DNA from: Lysinibacillus_B sp031181585
GTDB taxonomy: Bacteria; Bacillota; Bacilli; Bacillales_A; Planococcaceae
Assembly (NCBI RefSeq): GCF_047301505.1
Contig: NZ_CP154840.1
Coordinates: forward strand, 2,418,001-2,482,000
Direction of reading: 5' to 3'
Length of the DNA stretch: 64,000 nt
In this document: positions 35,744-44,322 of the stretch, piece by piece
How positions within the stretch are numbered: the stretch's first letter is position 1
Layout: every line of letters starts with the position of its first letter
Made by a program: the position numbers and the translations under genes
The notes under the pieces: model-generated
Database searches by the model: none
The model's input: the letters and a program-made list of their open reading frames with translations, nothing else
Told to the model about the DNA's origin: nothing

Positions 35744-37219
35744 CTATTCAGCATTACCTGTTAATACTTCTTTTGCCTTTAACAGCATCGGGTCATCATT
35801 CTCGATTTTTTCACGCAATGCATCCATCAATGCATACGTCGTATCTCCTGCAATAACACCCGTCTGTTCAATGTTCTCCGCCTTTTGGAACGACTTTACA
35901 GCCTCTGCAGTGTTATTATCAAATACGCCATCTACTTTCCCTGGGTCGTATCCAATTGCTGCGAGCATCCCCTCAGCCGATTCGATCATTTTATCATTCA
36001 TACCCATTGTCAGCTCTGTTTCCGGGTTAACATAAGTCAATGAGGCATAGCTTGGGTACTCTACTTTAATTGTAGGTGTTACACCTTTTTCGTTAATCCA
36101 ATTTCCTTTTGGTGTCAGCCATTTTCCAGTAGTGAACTTCAGGTTTGCGCCATCCTCTAAATAGCTCACCGTCTGAACCGTTCCTTTACCGAATGAAGAA
36201 ACCCCAATGACTTCTGCATTCCCTGACTCAAGCAATGCAGCAGCCAAAATTTCAGATGCCGATGCACTTCCTTCATCAATTAAGATTGTGACAGGCTGTT
36301 CGAATTTTTTGCCGCCCTCTGCGGTAAATACTTGTGGTTTTTCATCACGTCCCTGTACTTGAAGGATTGGCTTCCCGTCTTCTAGGAACAGATTTGAAAT
36401 TTCGATAGCAGCGTCTAGGAAGCCGCCTGGATTTTGGCGAACATCAAGGATAATCCCTTTCATGCCTTGTCCATCTAGCTCAGTCAAAATAGCCAATAAT
36501 TCATCATACGTTTCCTCACTGAAGGACGTAATTTGAATGTGGGCAATTTTGTCATCTCCCATTTCACCATACACAGTTTCGATTGGAATATCATCACGAA
36601 CAATTGTCATTTCAATTGGTTCTGCATCCCCGCGTTGAACTGTTAATGTAACAGATGTACCTTTTTCACCGCGAATCAGCAGCACTGCTTCCGAGGCAGT
36701 CATACCTTGTATGCTTTTGCCATCCACAGCTAGGATCATATCCTGCGGCATAATACCAGCCTTCTCAGCCGGAGAATTCTTGATTGGCGAGACAACGACG
36801 ATATGACCGTTGCGCTCCTGAATTTCAGCCCCGATTCCTTGGAAGCTAGAAGACAGGCTCTCGTTAAAATGATCTGCCTCATCCGTATTCATATAATCTG
36901 TATAAGGATCATCCAATGCATCAAACATCCCGTTGATTGCACCTGAGATAACGGCTTCTTCATCCACATCTACATAATAATTATCTTTTAATTCATCAAA
37001 AGCTTCATATAATCTTGTAAATTCTTCCCTTTCAACAGGCACTTTCACCTCAACGACTTTTTTCTCGCCAAATGTCAGGGCGAAAATCGTCAATCCAGCT
37101 GTTAAAAGAATTGTCAGAAAGAGCATCATGATCAAAGCAAACGGTTTGACACGTAAATATTTTCCCGCCGGCTTTACTGGCTGTTCACTTACTTCTTCCT
37201 CGCGTTTTTGTTCATCCAT
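35744..37219 (-). CDS. Carboxy-terminal processing protease (S41, CtpA/CtpB-type)
   Basis: A 491-residue membrane-anchored serine protease facing outside. One N-terminal transmembrane helix (about residues 25-47) is followed by a PDZ domain (KNSPAEKAGIMPQDMILAVD) and the S41 catalytic core with Ser in GSASASEILAAAL and Lys in SFGKGTVQT. A peptidoglycan-binding domain (GYDPGKVDGVFDNNTAEAVK) closes the protein. CtpB-type enzymes cut signalling proteins in sporulation and cell-wall control. ATG 37219 was preferred to two upstream GTG codons on spacing grounds, with some doubt. Confidence 0.93.
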   Translation of the reverse strand: MDEQKREEEVSEQPVKPAGKYLRVKPFALIMMLFLTILLTAGLTIFALTFGEKKVVEVKVPVEREEFTRLYEAFDELKDNYYVDVDEEAVISGAINGMFDALDDPYTDYMNTDEADHFNESLSSSFQGIGAEIQERNGHIVVVSPIKNSPAEKAGIMPQDMILAVDGKSIQGMTASEAVLLIRGEKGTSVTLTVQRGDAEPIEMTIVRDDIPIETVYGEMGDDKIAHIQITSFSEETYDELLAILTELDGQGMKGIILDVRQNPGGFLDAAIEISNLFLEDGKPILQVQGRDEKPQVFTAEGGKKFEQPVTILIDEGSASASEILAAALLESGNAEVIGVSSFGKGTVQTVSYLEDGANLKFTTGKWLTPKGNWINEKGVTPTIKVEYPSYASLTYVNPETELTMGMNDKMIESAEGMLAAIGYDPGKVDGVFDNNTAEAVKSFQKAENIEQTGVIAGDTTYALMDALREKIENDDPMLLKAKEVLTGNAE

Positions 37220-37231
37220 TCTATTCACCAC

Positions 37232-38031
37232 TCTCTTACTTGCATTGCATGCTATATAACATATTAACAGGTTGATTCCGCTTCGAAAAGAAAAGACGTC
37301 AACTTTTTTAGAAAGTTCCTTTTAAACGTACTGATCATCGAAACGCCTTTTCATATAAGCTGCTAGATTGCTAATCTGCATAGAACTGCCGATACATCAA
37401 ATCACACAGTTCTCTGTTGAAATCTAAGGGGTATTTATGTAAGCGCCGTTATTTTATAAAAACAGCTGTCCTAAATTGTATACCATACGCTCAGAACCTT
37501 TCATATATACCAGCATACTGAATTTTATTAATGGCAATGCAGCAGCTCTTATATCAATTTCAGAACGGTTGTAATCACAGGTCCCGAAAGTGCTATTGTA
37601 CATCTCCATCCAGCTCCTGTAAAGATTTAAAATGATTCATTTACCCGTGATTCAATGATGAAATAGCAGTGTTTACAGGTAGTTTGTCCCCTCTCCTTCA
37701 AAAAAGCTTTTTAGGGAAATAGTAATTGGCAGCACGTGTCCTGTCTTGCATGTAAAATGAAAAATCAATTAAATTTAATTGAATCAATCTCATAAATCAT
37801 CCTTTTTACTACCTCCTGATGAATCCTTATTATTGTTTGCTTCCATCTGAGTACAGCTGAGACAATCCATTATAAAAAGACAGCGAATACTATTGATGAG
37901 AAAATGTCTCTAATGAATCCCCAATGCCTTCTAAATATAGATTTTACTCCAAATACCAGGTTCTAATTCAAATGTTTGGGGAATATGAATCTACCTACAA
38001 TCCCTTAATCTCAACGAGCTTGATATTTTCA
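37232..38031. other. About 800-base stretch without recognised gene
   Basis: Low-GC DNA with frequent stops in all frames. A 76-codon frame (37924-38154) lacks a ribosome site and protein-like composition and covers the thiF terminator, so it was not accepted. No RNA motif was recognised. Confidence 0.5.
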
Positions 38032-38036
38032 AACAA

Positions 38037-38085
38037 AATTGGCCGGCATGAGCTTGGTACAATACCGAACTCATGCCAGCCAATT
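38037..38085 (-). terminator. Terminator of the thi operon
   Basis: Two 16-base arms (38037-38052 and 38070-38085) around GGCATGAG pair with one mismatch, and an A/T-rich tail gives TTTTG on the minus strand. It lies 41 bases after thiF. Confidence 0.8.
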
Positions 38086-38125
38086 AGCTGCATATTAAAA
38101 ACTTTCACTTTAAAGAATCACTACC

Positions 38126-39151
38126 TTATTTGCATGCTCCCCCCATTTGTATAAATCTGTTATAGATTACGCGTGCTTTTTTCGAATCTGTTACACCATG
38201 GATAATGGCACGTCCATCCGCAAAGAAAACGATACGATATACCTCAAACTGACATGATAATAAATACGGGTTTAATACAAGGTTTGTGACTTTCCGACTT
38301 ATGTTGCTCGCTAGCTGTTCTAGTGAATACTCTTGCACGAGACCGGGTCTTAGCTGAACTGCATCACGCCCGCAAAGTACATGTGTTTTCATTTGATTTT
38401 CAAATTGGAGAAACGGATAGATTGGTTTTTCTCCACAGGTTAGACAATGTGGATTTTTAAGCTTTGCCACATTAATTTCAGCTCTCTCCCCTTTCCACAG
38501 ATCTATTGATTGGACGATGGGTGCCATTGTTTTTCCTGCAAGCCATTTCAATACATGCGTCACTTGAAAAGCAGCAATAACTTGCACGATTGGACTAATG
38601 ATCCCAACTGTATCGCAGGTCATTGTATCAAGTGGTAGATGTTCCAGCAAACAATGTAAGCATGGTGTTTTCCCTGGAATAATAGGCAATGCTAGGCCGT
38701 AGCTCCCGACACAAGCACCAAATATGTACGGGATGCCTTGCTTCATTGCCGCATCATTAATCATTAAGCTTGTTTCAAAATTATCGGTTGCATCGACGAC
38801 AATGGTATGACTTTTCATTAATTCCTCAATATTTAGCCCATGTACATCTTCCACAATACCTGAAATAGTAGTTTCACTATTTATTTGTGCTAATCTTTTT
38901 TCAGCAGCAATTGCTTTTGGTAAATTCTGATGAACATCCGTCTCTATATAAAGCTGTTGCCGTTGCAAATTGCTCCATTCAACATAATCTCGATCGACAA
39001 TCGTTAGTTTCCCAGCACCAGCCCTCGCCAGCATTTCAGCACTAGCTGAGCCAAGTGCCCCTGCACCAATGATTAAAACCTTCGCCTGCTGAATACGCTG
39101 CTGTGTGTTTTCCCCTAAAAATAATGCTTGTCTTGCATAGCGATTGTTCAA
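38126..39151 (-). CDS. thiF: Sulfur-carrier adenylyltransferase ThiF
   Basis: A 341-residue E1-like enzyme that adenylates the C-terminal Gly of ThiS so sulfur can be loaded. It has the ATP-binding GAGALGSASAEMLARAGAG and DATDNF region, and two zinc Cys pairs (CLHC, CLTC). Last gene of the operon, overlapping thiG by four bases. Confidence 0.94.
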   Translation of the reverse strand: MNNRYARQALFLGENTQQRIQQAKVLIIGAGALGSASAEMLARAGAGKLTIVDRDYVEWSNLQRQQLYIETDVHQNLPKAIAAEKRLAQINSETTISGIVEDVHGLNIEELMKSHTIVVDATDNFETSLMINDAAMKQGIPYIFGACVGSYGLALPIIPGKTPCLHCLLEHLPLDTMTCDTVGIISPIVQVIAAFQVTHVLKWLAGKTMAPIVQSIDLWKGERAEINVAKLKNPHCLTCGEKPIYPFLQFENQMKTHVLCGRDAVQLRPGLVQEYSLEQLASNISRKVTNLVLNPYLLSCQFEVYRIVFFADGRAIIHGVTDSKKARVIYNRFIQMGGACK

Positions 39152-39915
39152 AGTGTCATCATTCCTATTGTTGGACTGCTCGCTGTCGCATATTCTTTTT
39201 CCTCTATTCTGCCCGCCTCAAAGCCTAACCTTCCTGCATCGATAGCCAGCTTCATTGCCTCTGCCATTTTCACCGGATCCTTTGCCCCGGATACTGCTGT
39301 ATTAAGTAATACTGCATCCGCTCCTAGTTCCATTGCATAGGCAGCATCCTTAGGTGAGCCAATCCCTGCATCTACTATAACCGGAATTTCTGACTGTTCC
39401 ACGATAAACTTTAAGTTCAACGGATTCACAAGCCCTTTCCCCGATCCAATCGGTGACGCGCCAGGCATAATGGCATGAACACCAAGATTTTCAAGACGCT
39501 TCGCTAGCACGACGTCATCCGATGTATATGGTAAGACAATAAACCCTTCCGCAAGAAGCTTTTCGGATGCCTTTAATGTTTCAATCGGGTCTGGTAATAG
39601 CGTACGCTGATCTCCGATGACCTCCACTTTAATCATGTCACATAACCCTGACGCCTTCGCGAGCTTCGCAATACGTACCGCCTCCTCAGCGGTCTTCGCT
39701 CCTGCTGTATTGGGGAGCAGCGTATAATTTGTTAAATCGAGCTGCTCCAAAAAATTAGGCTGCTCCGCTGAAAAAATATTCATTCTTCTTACAGCAAACG
39801 TTAAAATTTCTGCCTGCGATACTTCTACCGCTTTTTTCTGTACCTCAAATGATGGATATTTCCCCGTACCTAATAAAAGCCTTGAATGATATGTACGATC
39901 TGCAATTTTTAACAT
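39148..39915 (-). CDS. thiG: Thiazole synthase ThiG
   Basis: A 255-residue TIM-barrel enzyme that forms the thiazole ring from deoxyxylulose phosphate, dehydroglycine and ThiS thiocarboxylate. The Schiff-base Lys is in MIKVEVIGD; the phosphate site GIGSPKDAAYAMELGADAVL is clear. It starts 4 bases after thiS. Confidence 0.96.
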   Translation of the reverse strand: MLKIADRTYHSRLLLGTGKYPSFEVQKKAVEVSQAEILTFAVRRMNIFSAEQPNFLEQLDLTNYTLLPNTAGAKTAEEAVRIAKLAKASGLCDMIKVEVIGDQRTLLPDPIETLKASEKLLAEGFIVLPYTSDDVVLAKRLENLGVHAIMPGASPIGSGKGLVNPLNLKFIVEQSEIPVIVDAGIGSPKDAAYAMELGADAVLLNTAVSGAKDPVKMAEAMKLAIDAGRLGFEAGRIEEKEYATASSPTIGMMTL

Positions 39916-39918
39916 ACT

Positions 39919-40113
39919 TCATCCTCCTCCAACAAAATGAACAATTTCCACTACATCGCCATGTGATAGGCGAGTCGTTGCATAGTCTTCTTTCATCACA
40001 ATATCCCGATTTACTTCAACGACAACGATGCGATTTTCTAAGCTATAATGCGCCAACAATTGTTGAACGCTTTCAAACAGCTCAACTTGCTTGCCATTTA
40101 CCGTAATAGACAT
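39919..40113 (-). CDS. thiS: Sulfur carrier protein ThiS
   Basis: A 64-residue ubiquitin-like protein ending in GGG; the C-terminal Gly is adenylated by ThiF and carries the sulfur. ITVNGKQVEL and VVEVNRDIV match the family. Seven bases separate it from thiO. Confidence 0.94.
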   Translation of the reverse strand: MSITVNGKQVELFESVQQLLAHYSLENRIVVVEVNRDIVMKEDYATTRLSHGDVVEIVHFVGGG

Positions 40114-40120
40114 CCCTTTC

Positions 40121-41227
40121 TCACCTCCTAAATGGGCCGCCTACTTGAAATTCCTCCACCCATTCTTGTTTCATATCCTTTCTTAAAATAAGACTGGCAA
40201 TCATCTCGCCTGTTGCCGGAGCTAGCAGCACACCATTACGATAATGTCCAGTTGCAAACAAAATTGCATTATCCTCTGGGTGAAATCCGATGAAGGGCTT
40301 TTGATTAAACGTTTGTGGCCGAAGCCCTGACCAACTAGCCTTTATATTCATCTGGCCAATCGCAGGGAATAGTGCCTTCGCCTTTTGAATTAAAGTCTCT
40401 ACCCCATTTAAGCTTACTTGCTCTGACCAGTCATTTTCCTGCATCGTAGCGCCAATGACCAGCTCCCCATTATTTCTTGGCACAATATAATATTTATCAT
40501 GAAAAATCGTGTGCTTTAAAACAAAATTGGCACTCTCAACAGCTATACATTCCCCTTTGACTGGTATCATTTCGTGCTGTAACCCAAGCTGCCGAAAGAA
40601 CGGAGTACTCCACACACCACTGGCAATGACAATACGCTTTGCTTTGAAAAGCTCCTTTGTCGTTTCAATTTCAAACAGATCCTGCTGTTTTTTAATATGC
40701 AACACCTTTGTATGCTCTACAATTGATGCACCATACAGCTGAGCACCTTTTGCGAAGGCTTGGCATACACGCGCCGGCAACACATTTATATCCTCTTCAA
40801 TATAAGCTGCACCTAAGATATCCGGGGTAACTTCTTGCTCTAGATTTCTTACTTCCTCTGGTTCAAGCCATGTCACCGTAGGCTGTGCAAGTACCATTGC
40901 TAATTTTTCTTTGTCACGCTCAGAAAATGCAAGCTTTAAAATCCCCCCTTTCCTAAAACCTAAGTCAATCCCGCTCTGCTCGTATAATTCTTCCTTTAAC
41001 ACGGAATAAAGAGACTGACTATACCTCGCAAAAGAGAAAAAGGCTTTCACCTCATCCTCCAATTCCGAATGGGCACCGAGCATGCCGGCTGCTGCGCTTG
41101 TCGCTTTTAAACCAATCTGACCTTCCTCTAGCACGGCTACATCGACCTGCTCCTTCGCTAAATAGTAAGCAATAGCACTGCCAATAATCCCGCCGCCAAT
41201 CACGGCTACCTCATAGCTTTTTTGCAT
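40121..41227 (-). CDS. thiO: Glycine oxidase ThiO
   Basis: A 368-residue FAD-dependent oxidase (Bacillus ThiO is 369) that turns glycine into the imine used by ThiG. It begins with the dinucleotide-binding VAVIGGGIIGSAIAYYLA and ends with GHYRNGVLLAPATG. ATG 41227 lies 9 bases after GGGAGG and inside the end of tenI; an upstream in-frame start gives an unsupported extension. Confidence 0.94.
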   Translation of the reverse strand: MQKSYEVAVIGGGIIGSAIAYYLAKEQVDVAVLEEGQIGLKATSAAAGMLGAHSELEDEVKAFFSFARYSQSLYSVLKEELYEQSGIDLGFRKGGILKLAFSERDKEKLAMVLAQPTVTWLEPEEVRNLEQEVTPDILGAAYIEEDINVLPARVCQAFAKGAQLYGASIVEHTKVLHIKKQQDLFEIETTKELFKAKRIVIASGVWSTPFFRQLGLQHEMIPVKGECIAVESANFVLKHTIFHDKYYIVPRNNGELVIGATMQENDWSEQVSLNGVETLIQKAKALFPAIGQMNIKASWSGLRPQTFNQKPFIGFHPEDNAILFATGHYRNGVLLAPATGEMIASLILRKDMKQEWVEEFQVGGPFRR

Positions 41228-41819
41228 ATTGAATGGCCTCCCTAAAATGCTCTGCTTCAGCAACTGGACGATGGGCTGAAAAAATACCCGACATCACCGC
41301 AATGCCATCTGCCTGCACGTCCCGCAATGCCTGGAGCCGATTTACCTGAATACCACCAATCGCATAGACGGGAATCTTTAAACTCCCTTTCATTTCAATA
41401 ATGGGGGTAAGACCGTTTGGGGCCTTTCCTTTTTTGCTATTCGTTTCAAAGCAATGTCCGTATAGCACATAATCAGCTCCTTGTCGCTCCGCCTCCTTAG
41501 CTCCCTCATAATCATGAACAGATTTCCCTACATGAAGATGCGGAAATCGCTCTTTTACCTGTTGCACAGGCAGCCCCTTTTCTGGTAAATGCACTGTTTG
41601 GATACCGCTGCACAAAGCAATATCCAACCGATCATTGATGATGAGTTTCTCTTTTGGCACACCTCCCTCGTCCAAATATTCAAGCAGCGCCATCACTTCC
41701 TTTACCGTCTTTGACTTTTCGCGTATTTGAATAAAATCAACACTATACTGGATTTGAATTATTTCCTGCGCTAACTCCAAAACCGACTGGCAATCATCTG
41801 TTACAGCCATTAGCTTCAT
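41211..41819 (-). CDS. tenI: Thiazole tautomerase TenI
   Basis: A 202-residue TIM-barrel protein of the ThiE/TenI family. In Bacillus it aromatises the thiazole made by ThiG. Marks: DFIQIREKSK, HLPEKGLP, GKSVHDYEGAKEAERQGADY and AIGGIQVNRL. Assigned as TenI rather than thiamine-phosphate synthase ThiE from its length, weak ThiE motifs and operon place. First gene of the thi operon, directly after the riboswitches. Confidence 0.85.
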   Translation of the reverse strand: MKLMAVTDDCQSVLELAQEIIQIQYSVDFIQIREKSKTVKEVMALLEYLDEGGVPKEKLIINDRLDIALCSGIQTVHLPEKGLPVQQVKERFPHLHVGKSVHDYEGAKEAERQGADYVLYGHCFETNSKKGKAPNGLTPIIEMKGSLKIPVYAIGGIQVNRLQALRDVQADGIAVMSGIFSAHRPVAEAEHFREAIQYAKKL

Positions 41820-41856
41820 ATTTACATGCTCCCTTTATTGATTTTAAGCAACAAAA

Positions 41857-41883
41857 AACCACTCTCCCAAAAGGAAAGTGGTT
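41857..41883 (-). terminator. Riboswitch-linked terminator before tenI
   Basis: AACCACTCTCC (41857-41867) pairs with GGAAAGTGGTT (41873-41883) with one G-U, and on the minus strand T residues follow. It lies between the second TPP aptamer and tenI and is its probable expression platform. Confidence 0.8.
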
Positions 41884-41935
41884 CTGTTTGAATGCAACAT
41901 ATGCACAAAGGCACACAAAACATAAACATCCGCTA

Positions 41936-42021
41936 CTTCCCTACGCAGATACAAATCTGATCAGGTTATGAGGGTTTAAAAGTACCTACTTTCGTCTCAG
42001 CCCTTATCAAGGGATCCCCTA
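41936..42021 (-). promoter_or_regulatory. TPP riboswitch, downstream copy
   Basis: Minus-strand THI-box landmarks in order: GGGGATCCC, GGGCTGAGA, AACCTGATC and GCGTAGGGA. The P5 loop reads CAGAT-TTGT-ATCTG rather than the usual UAAU-containing loop, so this copy is slightly unusual. It is followed by the terminator at 41857-41883. Confidence 0.9.
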
Positions 42022-42099
42022 GTAAAATTCATTTTCAATTTATAGGCTATCTGCCGTTTGCTGAATATCATCATTCCCCTTCATATTGAGGCGTAATAA

Positions 42100-42127
42100 A
42101 GGCACCACTACAAAAGTAGAGATGCCT
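42100..42127 (-). terminator. Possible terminator of upstream TPP riboswitch
   Basis: Two 12-base arms (42100-42111 and 42116-42127, AGGCACCACTAC with its near complement) form a hairpin with one mismatch between the two TPP aptamers. The minus-strand T-tract is short, so its strength is uncertain. Confidence 0.45.
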
Positions 42128-42150
42128 AAAAAGTGCATATGTATGTACTC

Positions 42151-42231
42151 ATCGCTCCCTACGCCAGTATTAACTGTCAGGTTCTAAGGGTCAGGTTTTA
42201 CCTTCTCAACACACACGCGTCCCCCTGCAAA
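42151..42231 (-). promoter_or_regulatory. TPP riboswitch, upstream copy
   Basis: A second, separate THI-box on the minus strand: GGGGGACGCG, TTGAGA, ACCCTTAGAACCTGAC, AGTTAATACTGGCGTAGGGA. It keeps the usual UUAAUA loop. It lies about 130 bases upstream of the other copy and transcribes first. Confidence 0.9.
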
Positions 42232-42248
42232 TTCATTGAATTGTTTTT

Positions 42249-42277
42249 ATTGTACTGATAAAAATGGTTAAATGCAA
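42249..42277 (-). promoter_or_regulatory. Promoter of the thi operon
   Basis: TTGCAT (42277-42272) is 17 bp from TACAAT (42254-42249), about 18 bases before the upstream TPP aptamer. Confidence 0.6.
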
Positions 42278-42670
42278 TAATTTTTTGAATCGTATGAATT
42301 ATTCATTAGATCCAAGCGGGATAAAAGGTTTTTAATCGTTAGCGTTGATTCACTTTGAATTATATGAACAAGTTTCTTTTCTCATCTTTCTCATGTACCT
42401 CAAATAACAACCAACCAATTCAATAAAAAACAAGTATTTCTTTTACTTCAAGCCTATTGTGTTGTATCTAAACCCTCTTGTATCATAAAAGCAACAGTCA
42501 GCTATGATAAAACGTAGCATAACTCCATAAAAAACCTCTAGCACCGCTCACACATCATCTAAATTTTGCAATCCCGCCAATTGTTGTGAATTTGTATTAA
42601 CCCCCCAGACTCACTAAATGCCTTTGTCAATTGAACAAAAGGAAAACGCAACCTCACTATTTGATTCGTT
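42278..42670. other. Intergenic stretch without recognised gene
   Basis: About 390 bases of A/T-rich DNA between the thi promoter and the deoD terminator. No gene, RNA motif or repeat was found. Confidence 0.45.
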
Positions 42671-42674
42671 AAAC

Positions 42675-42715
42675 TAAAAAAGCACCCGACAAGTTTTTAC
42701 CTGTCAGGCACTTCT
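42675..42715 (-). terminator. Terminator of deoD
   Basis: A GC-containing stem, GCACCCGACAAG with CTGTCAGGCACT (several G-U pairs), is followed on the minus strand by six T residues, 57 bases after the deoD stop. Confidence 0.75.
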
Positions 42716-42771
42716 CAAATCATACTATGGGCACTTGTTAAAAAGTACCAAATACCAAACCCTTGGTATTC

Positions 42772-43479
42772 CTACTCTTGAATCGCAGCTTCAAGCGCTA
42801 CAACCATCATGTCTTTGAACGTTGTTTGACGCTCTTCAGAAGATGTTACCTCACCAGTAATAATGTGGTCAGAAACAGTCAGTACTGCTAATGCTTGACG
42901 TCCAAACTTCGCTGCTAGTGTATATAGTGCTGCAGCTTCCATTTCAACTGCTAATACGCCATATTTCGCAAGCTTTTCATTTTGTTCTTCATCTGAATAG
43001 AACATGTCGGCAGTGAAGATGTTCCCCACTTTCAAGTTCAAGCCCGCTTCTTTACCAGCATTGTATGCTTTATGAAGTAGATCGAAGTCAGCAGTTGGAG
43101 CAAAGTCAATACCGCCGCCCCAGATCACTTGGTTTAAGCGTGAATCTGTAGAAGCCGCTTGTGCTAAAATAACGTCACGCACTTTTACGTCTTTTTGAAT
43201 CGCACCGCATGTACCAACACGGATTAATTTTTGTACACCGTATTCTTGCATAAGTTCCGTTGCATAGATCGAGATAGAAGGTACACCCATACCTGTCCCT
43301 TGCACAGATACACGGCGACCTTTGTATGTACCTGTATATCCAAACATGTTACGCACTTCGTTGTAGCATGTTACATCTTCCAAAAATGTTTCTGCGATGA
43401 ATTTCGCACGAAGCGGATCTCCTGGAAGTAATACGATATCAGCGATTTCGCCTTGTTTAGCAGCAATATGGATACTCAT
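42772..43479 (-). CDS. deoD: Purine-nucleoside phosphorylase DeoD
   Basis: A 235-residue trimer-of-dimers type enzyme that splits purine nucleosides with phosphate. Marks: VLLPGDPLRAKFIAETFLED, GTGMGVPSISIYATEL, RVGTCGAIQ, and the catalytic Asp in TVSDHI. GAGGGAC precedes the ATG. Single gene. Confidence 0.96.
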   Translation of the reverse strand: MSIHIAAKQGEIADIVLLPGDPLRAKFIAETFLEDVTCYNEVRNMFGYTGTYKGRRVSVQGTGMGVPSISIYATELMQEYGVQKLIRVGTCGAIQKDVKVRDVILAQAASTDSRLNQVIWGGGIDFAPTADFDLLHKAYNAGKEAGLNLKVGNIFTADMFYSDEEQNEKLAKYGVLAVEMEAAALYTLAAKFGRQALAVLTVSDHIITGEVTSSEERQTTFKDMMVVALEAAIQE

Positions 43480-43599
43480 AAATAGTCCCTCATTTCAGTT
43501 ATTTTCAAGTTAATGATACTTCGTTTTCCTGTTTGATGCAATCGTTAGACGTCTTGCTTTGAAAAGTTAGAGTAGTTTGTTAATTCCTTCTCATGCTTC

Positions 43600-43815
43600 C
43601 TATAATTGATATTTTGTTGCATATAAGTCCCATAATTCATCAAATACAGAAGTGGACATCTCCTCATGTGCCTGCATCTCAATATAAGCCGTCAATTCGT
43701 CAAAATCCTCAGCCGCTTTTGGAAAGGCCGGATCATTAAATACAGCTTCTGCAAAACGTCCTTTTTCATCTCTTGCCCCTCTATAGGTTAATACGAAATG
43801 GTAGAATGATTTCAT
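43600..43815 (-). CDS. yozE: YozE family protein
   Basis: A 71-residue SAM-like helical protein (DUF1250). SFYHFVLTYRGARDEKGRFAEAVF and WDLYATKY match the family. Function unknown. A GAGG site lies before the ATG. Confidence 0.85.
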   Translation of the reverse strand: MKSFYHFVLTYRGARDEKGRFAEAVFNDPAFPKAAEDFDELTAYIEMQAHEEMSTSVFDELWDLYATKYQL

Positions 43816-44110
43816 CCTCTCTCCTCACTTTCTTTTTAATTGAACTTAGGAATTCATGTTTTGTCAATAACTATTCACATGGTATATGCTATATACCCAA
43901 ACTTTCTAAAAGGAAAAATAAGAATAGGGATATTTATACTTTTGGACCTTGAAATCTTTTTATAAAAACTAAGAAAAGGAAGACAAATTTTTATAAATGA
44001 AGAATCTGCATTACGCTGCTTCCGTTGTTCTGCTGCTATGCTGAACTATTCGCTATCATCCATCCCCTGCTTCTTCTTAACTCTCAGGTGTTTCCTGCCA
44101 ACGAAAAATA
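43816..44110. other. Intergenic stretch without recognised gene
   Basis: About 300 bases between yozE and the terminator of the DUF2339 gene. It holds the yozE promoter; nothing else was recognised. Confidence 0.4.
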
Positions 44111-44111
44111 A

Positions 44112-44137
44112 AAAAGACCCCAAACGCGAGGTCTTTT
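44112..44137 (-). terminator. Intrinsic terminator
   Basis: AAAAGACC (44112-44119) pairs with GGTCTTTT (44130-44137) around a 10-base loop, with further T residues on the minus strand. It lies 185 bases after the DUF2339 gene. Confidence 0.65.
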
Positions 44138-44322
44138 ATACTTTATTTAATACTCTACTTCCTGTTATTATTTTGCTTCCGCATTAACAGCAGCGGGTTC
44201 ACTATTTTGCAGCCATAGAAGCCTGGCATTGTACCTGGTTATAATATCTATCAGATATACTATTTGTAACTTCTTTGTTATGTCAAACTGATTTCCTAAA
44301 ATAAATGGAAGAGATTAATCTT

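Noticed and set aside
37924..38154. 76-codon plus-strand frame after the protease gene
   Set aside because: No ribosome site, and it overlaps the terminator and end of thiF on the other strand.
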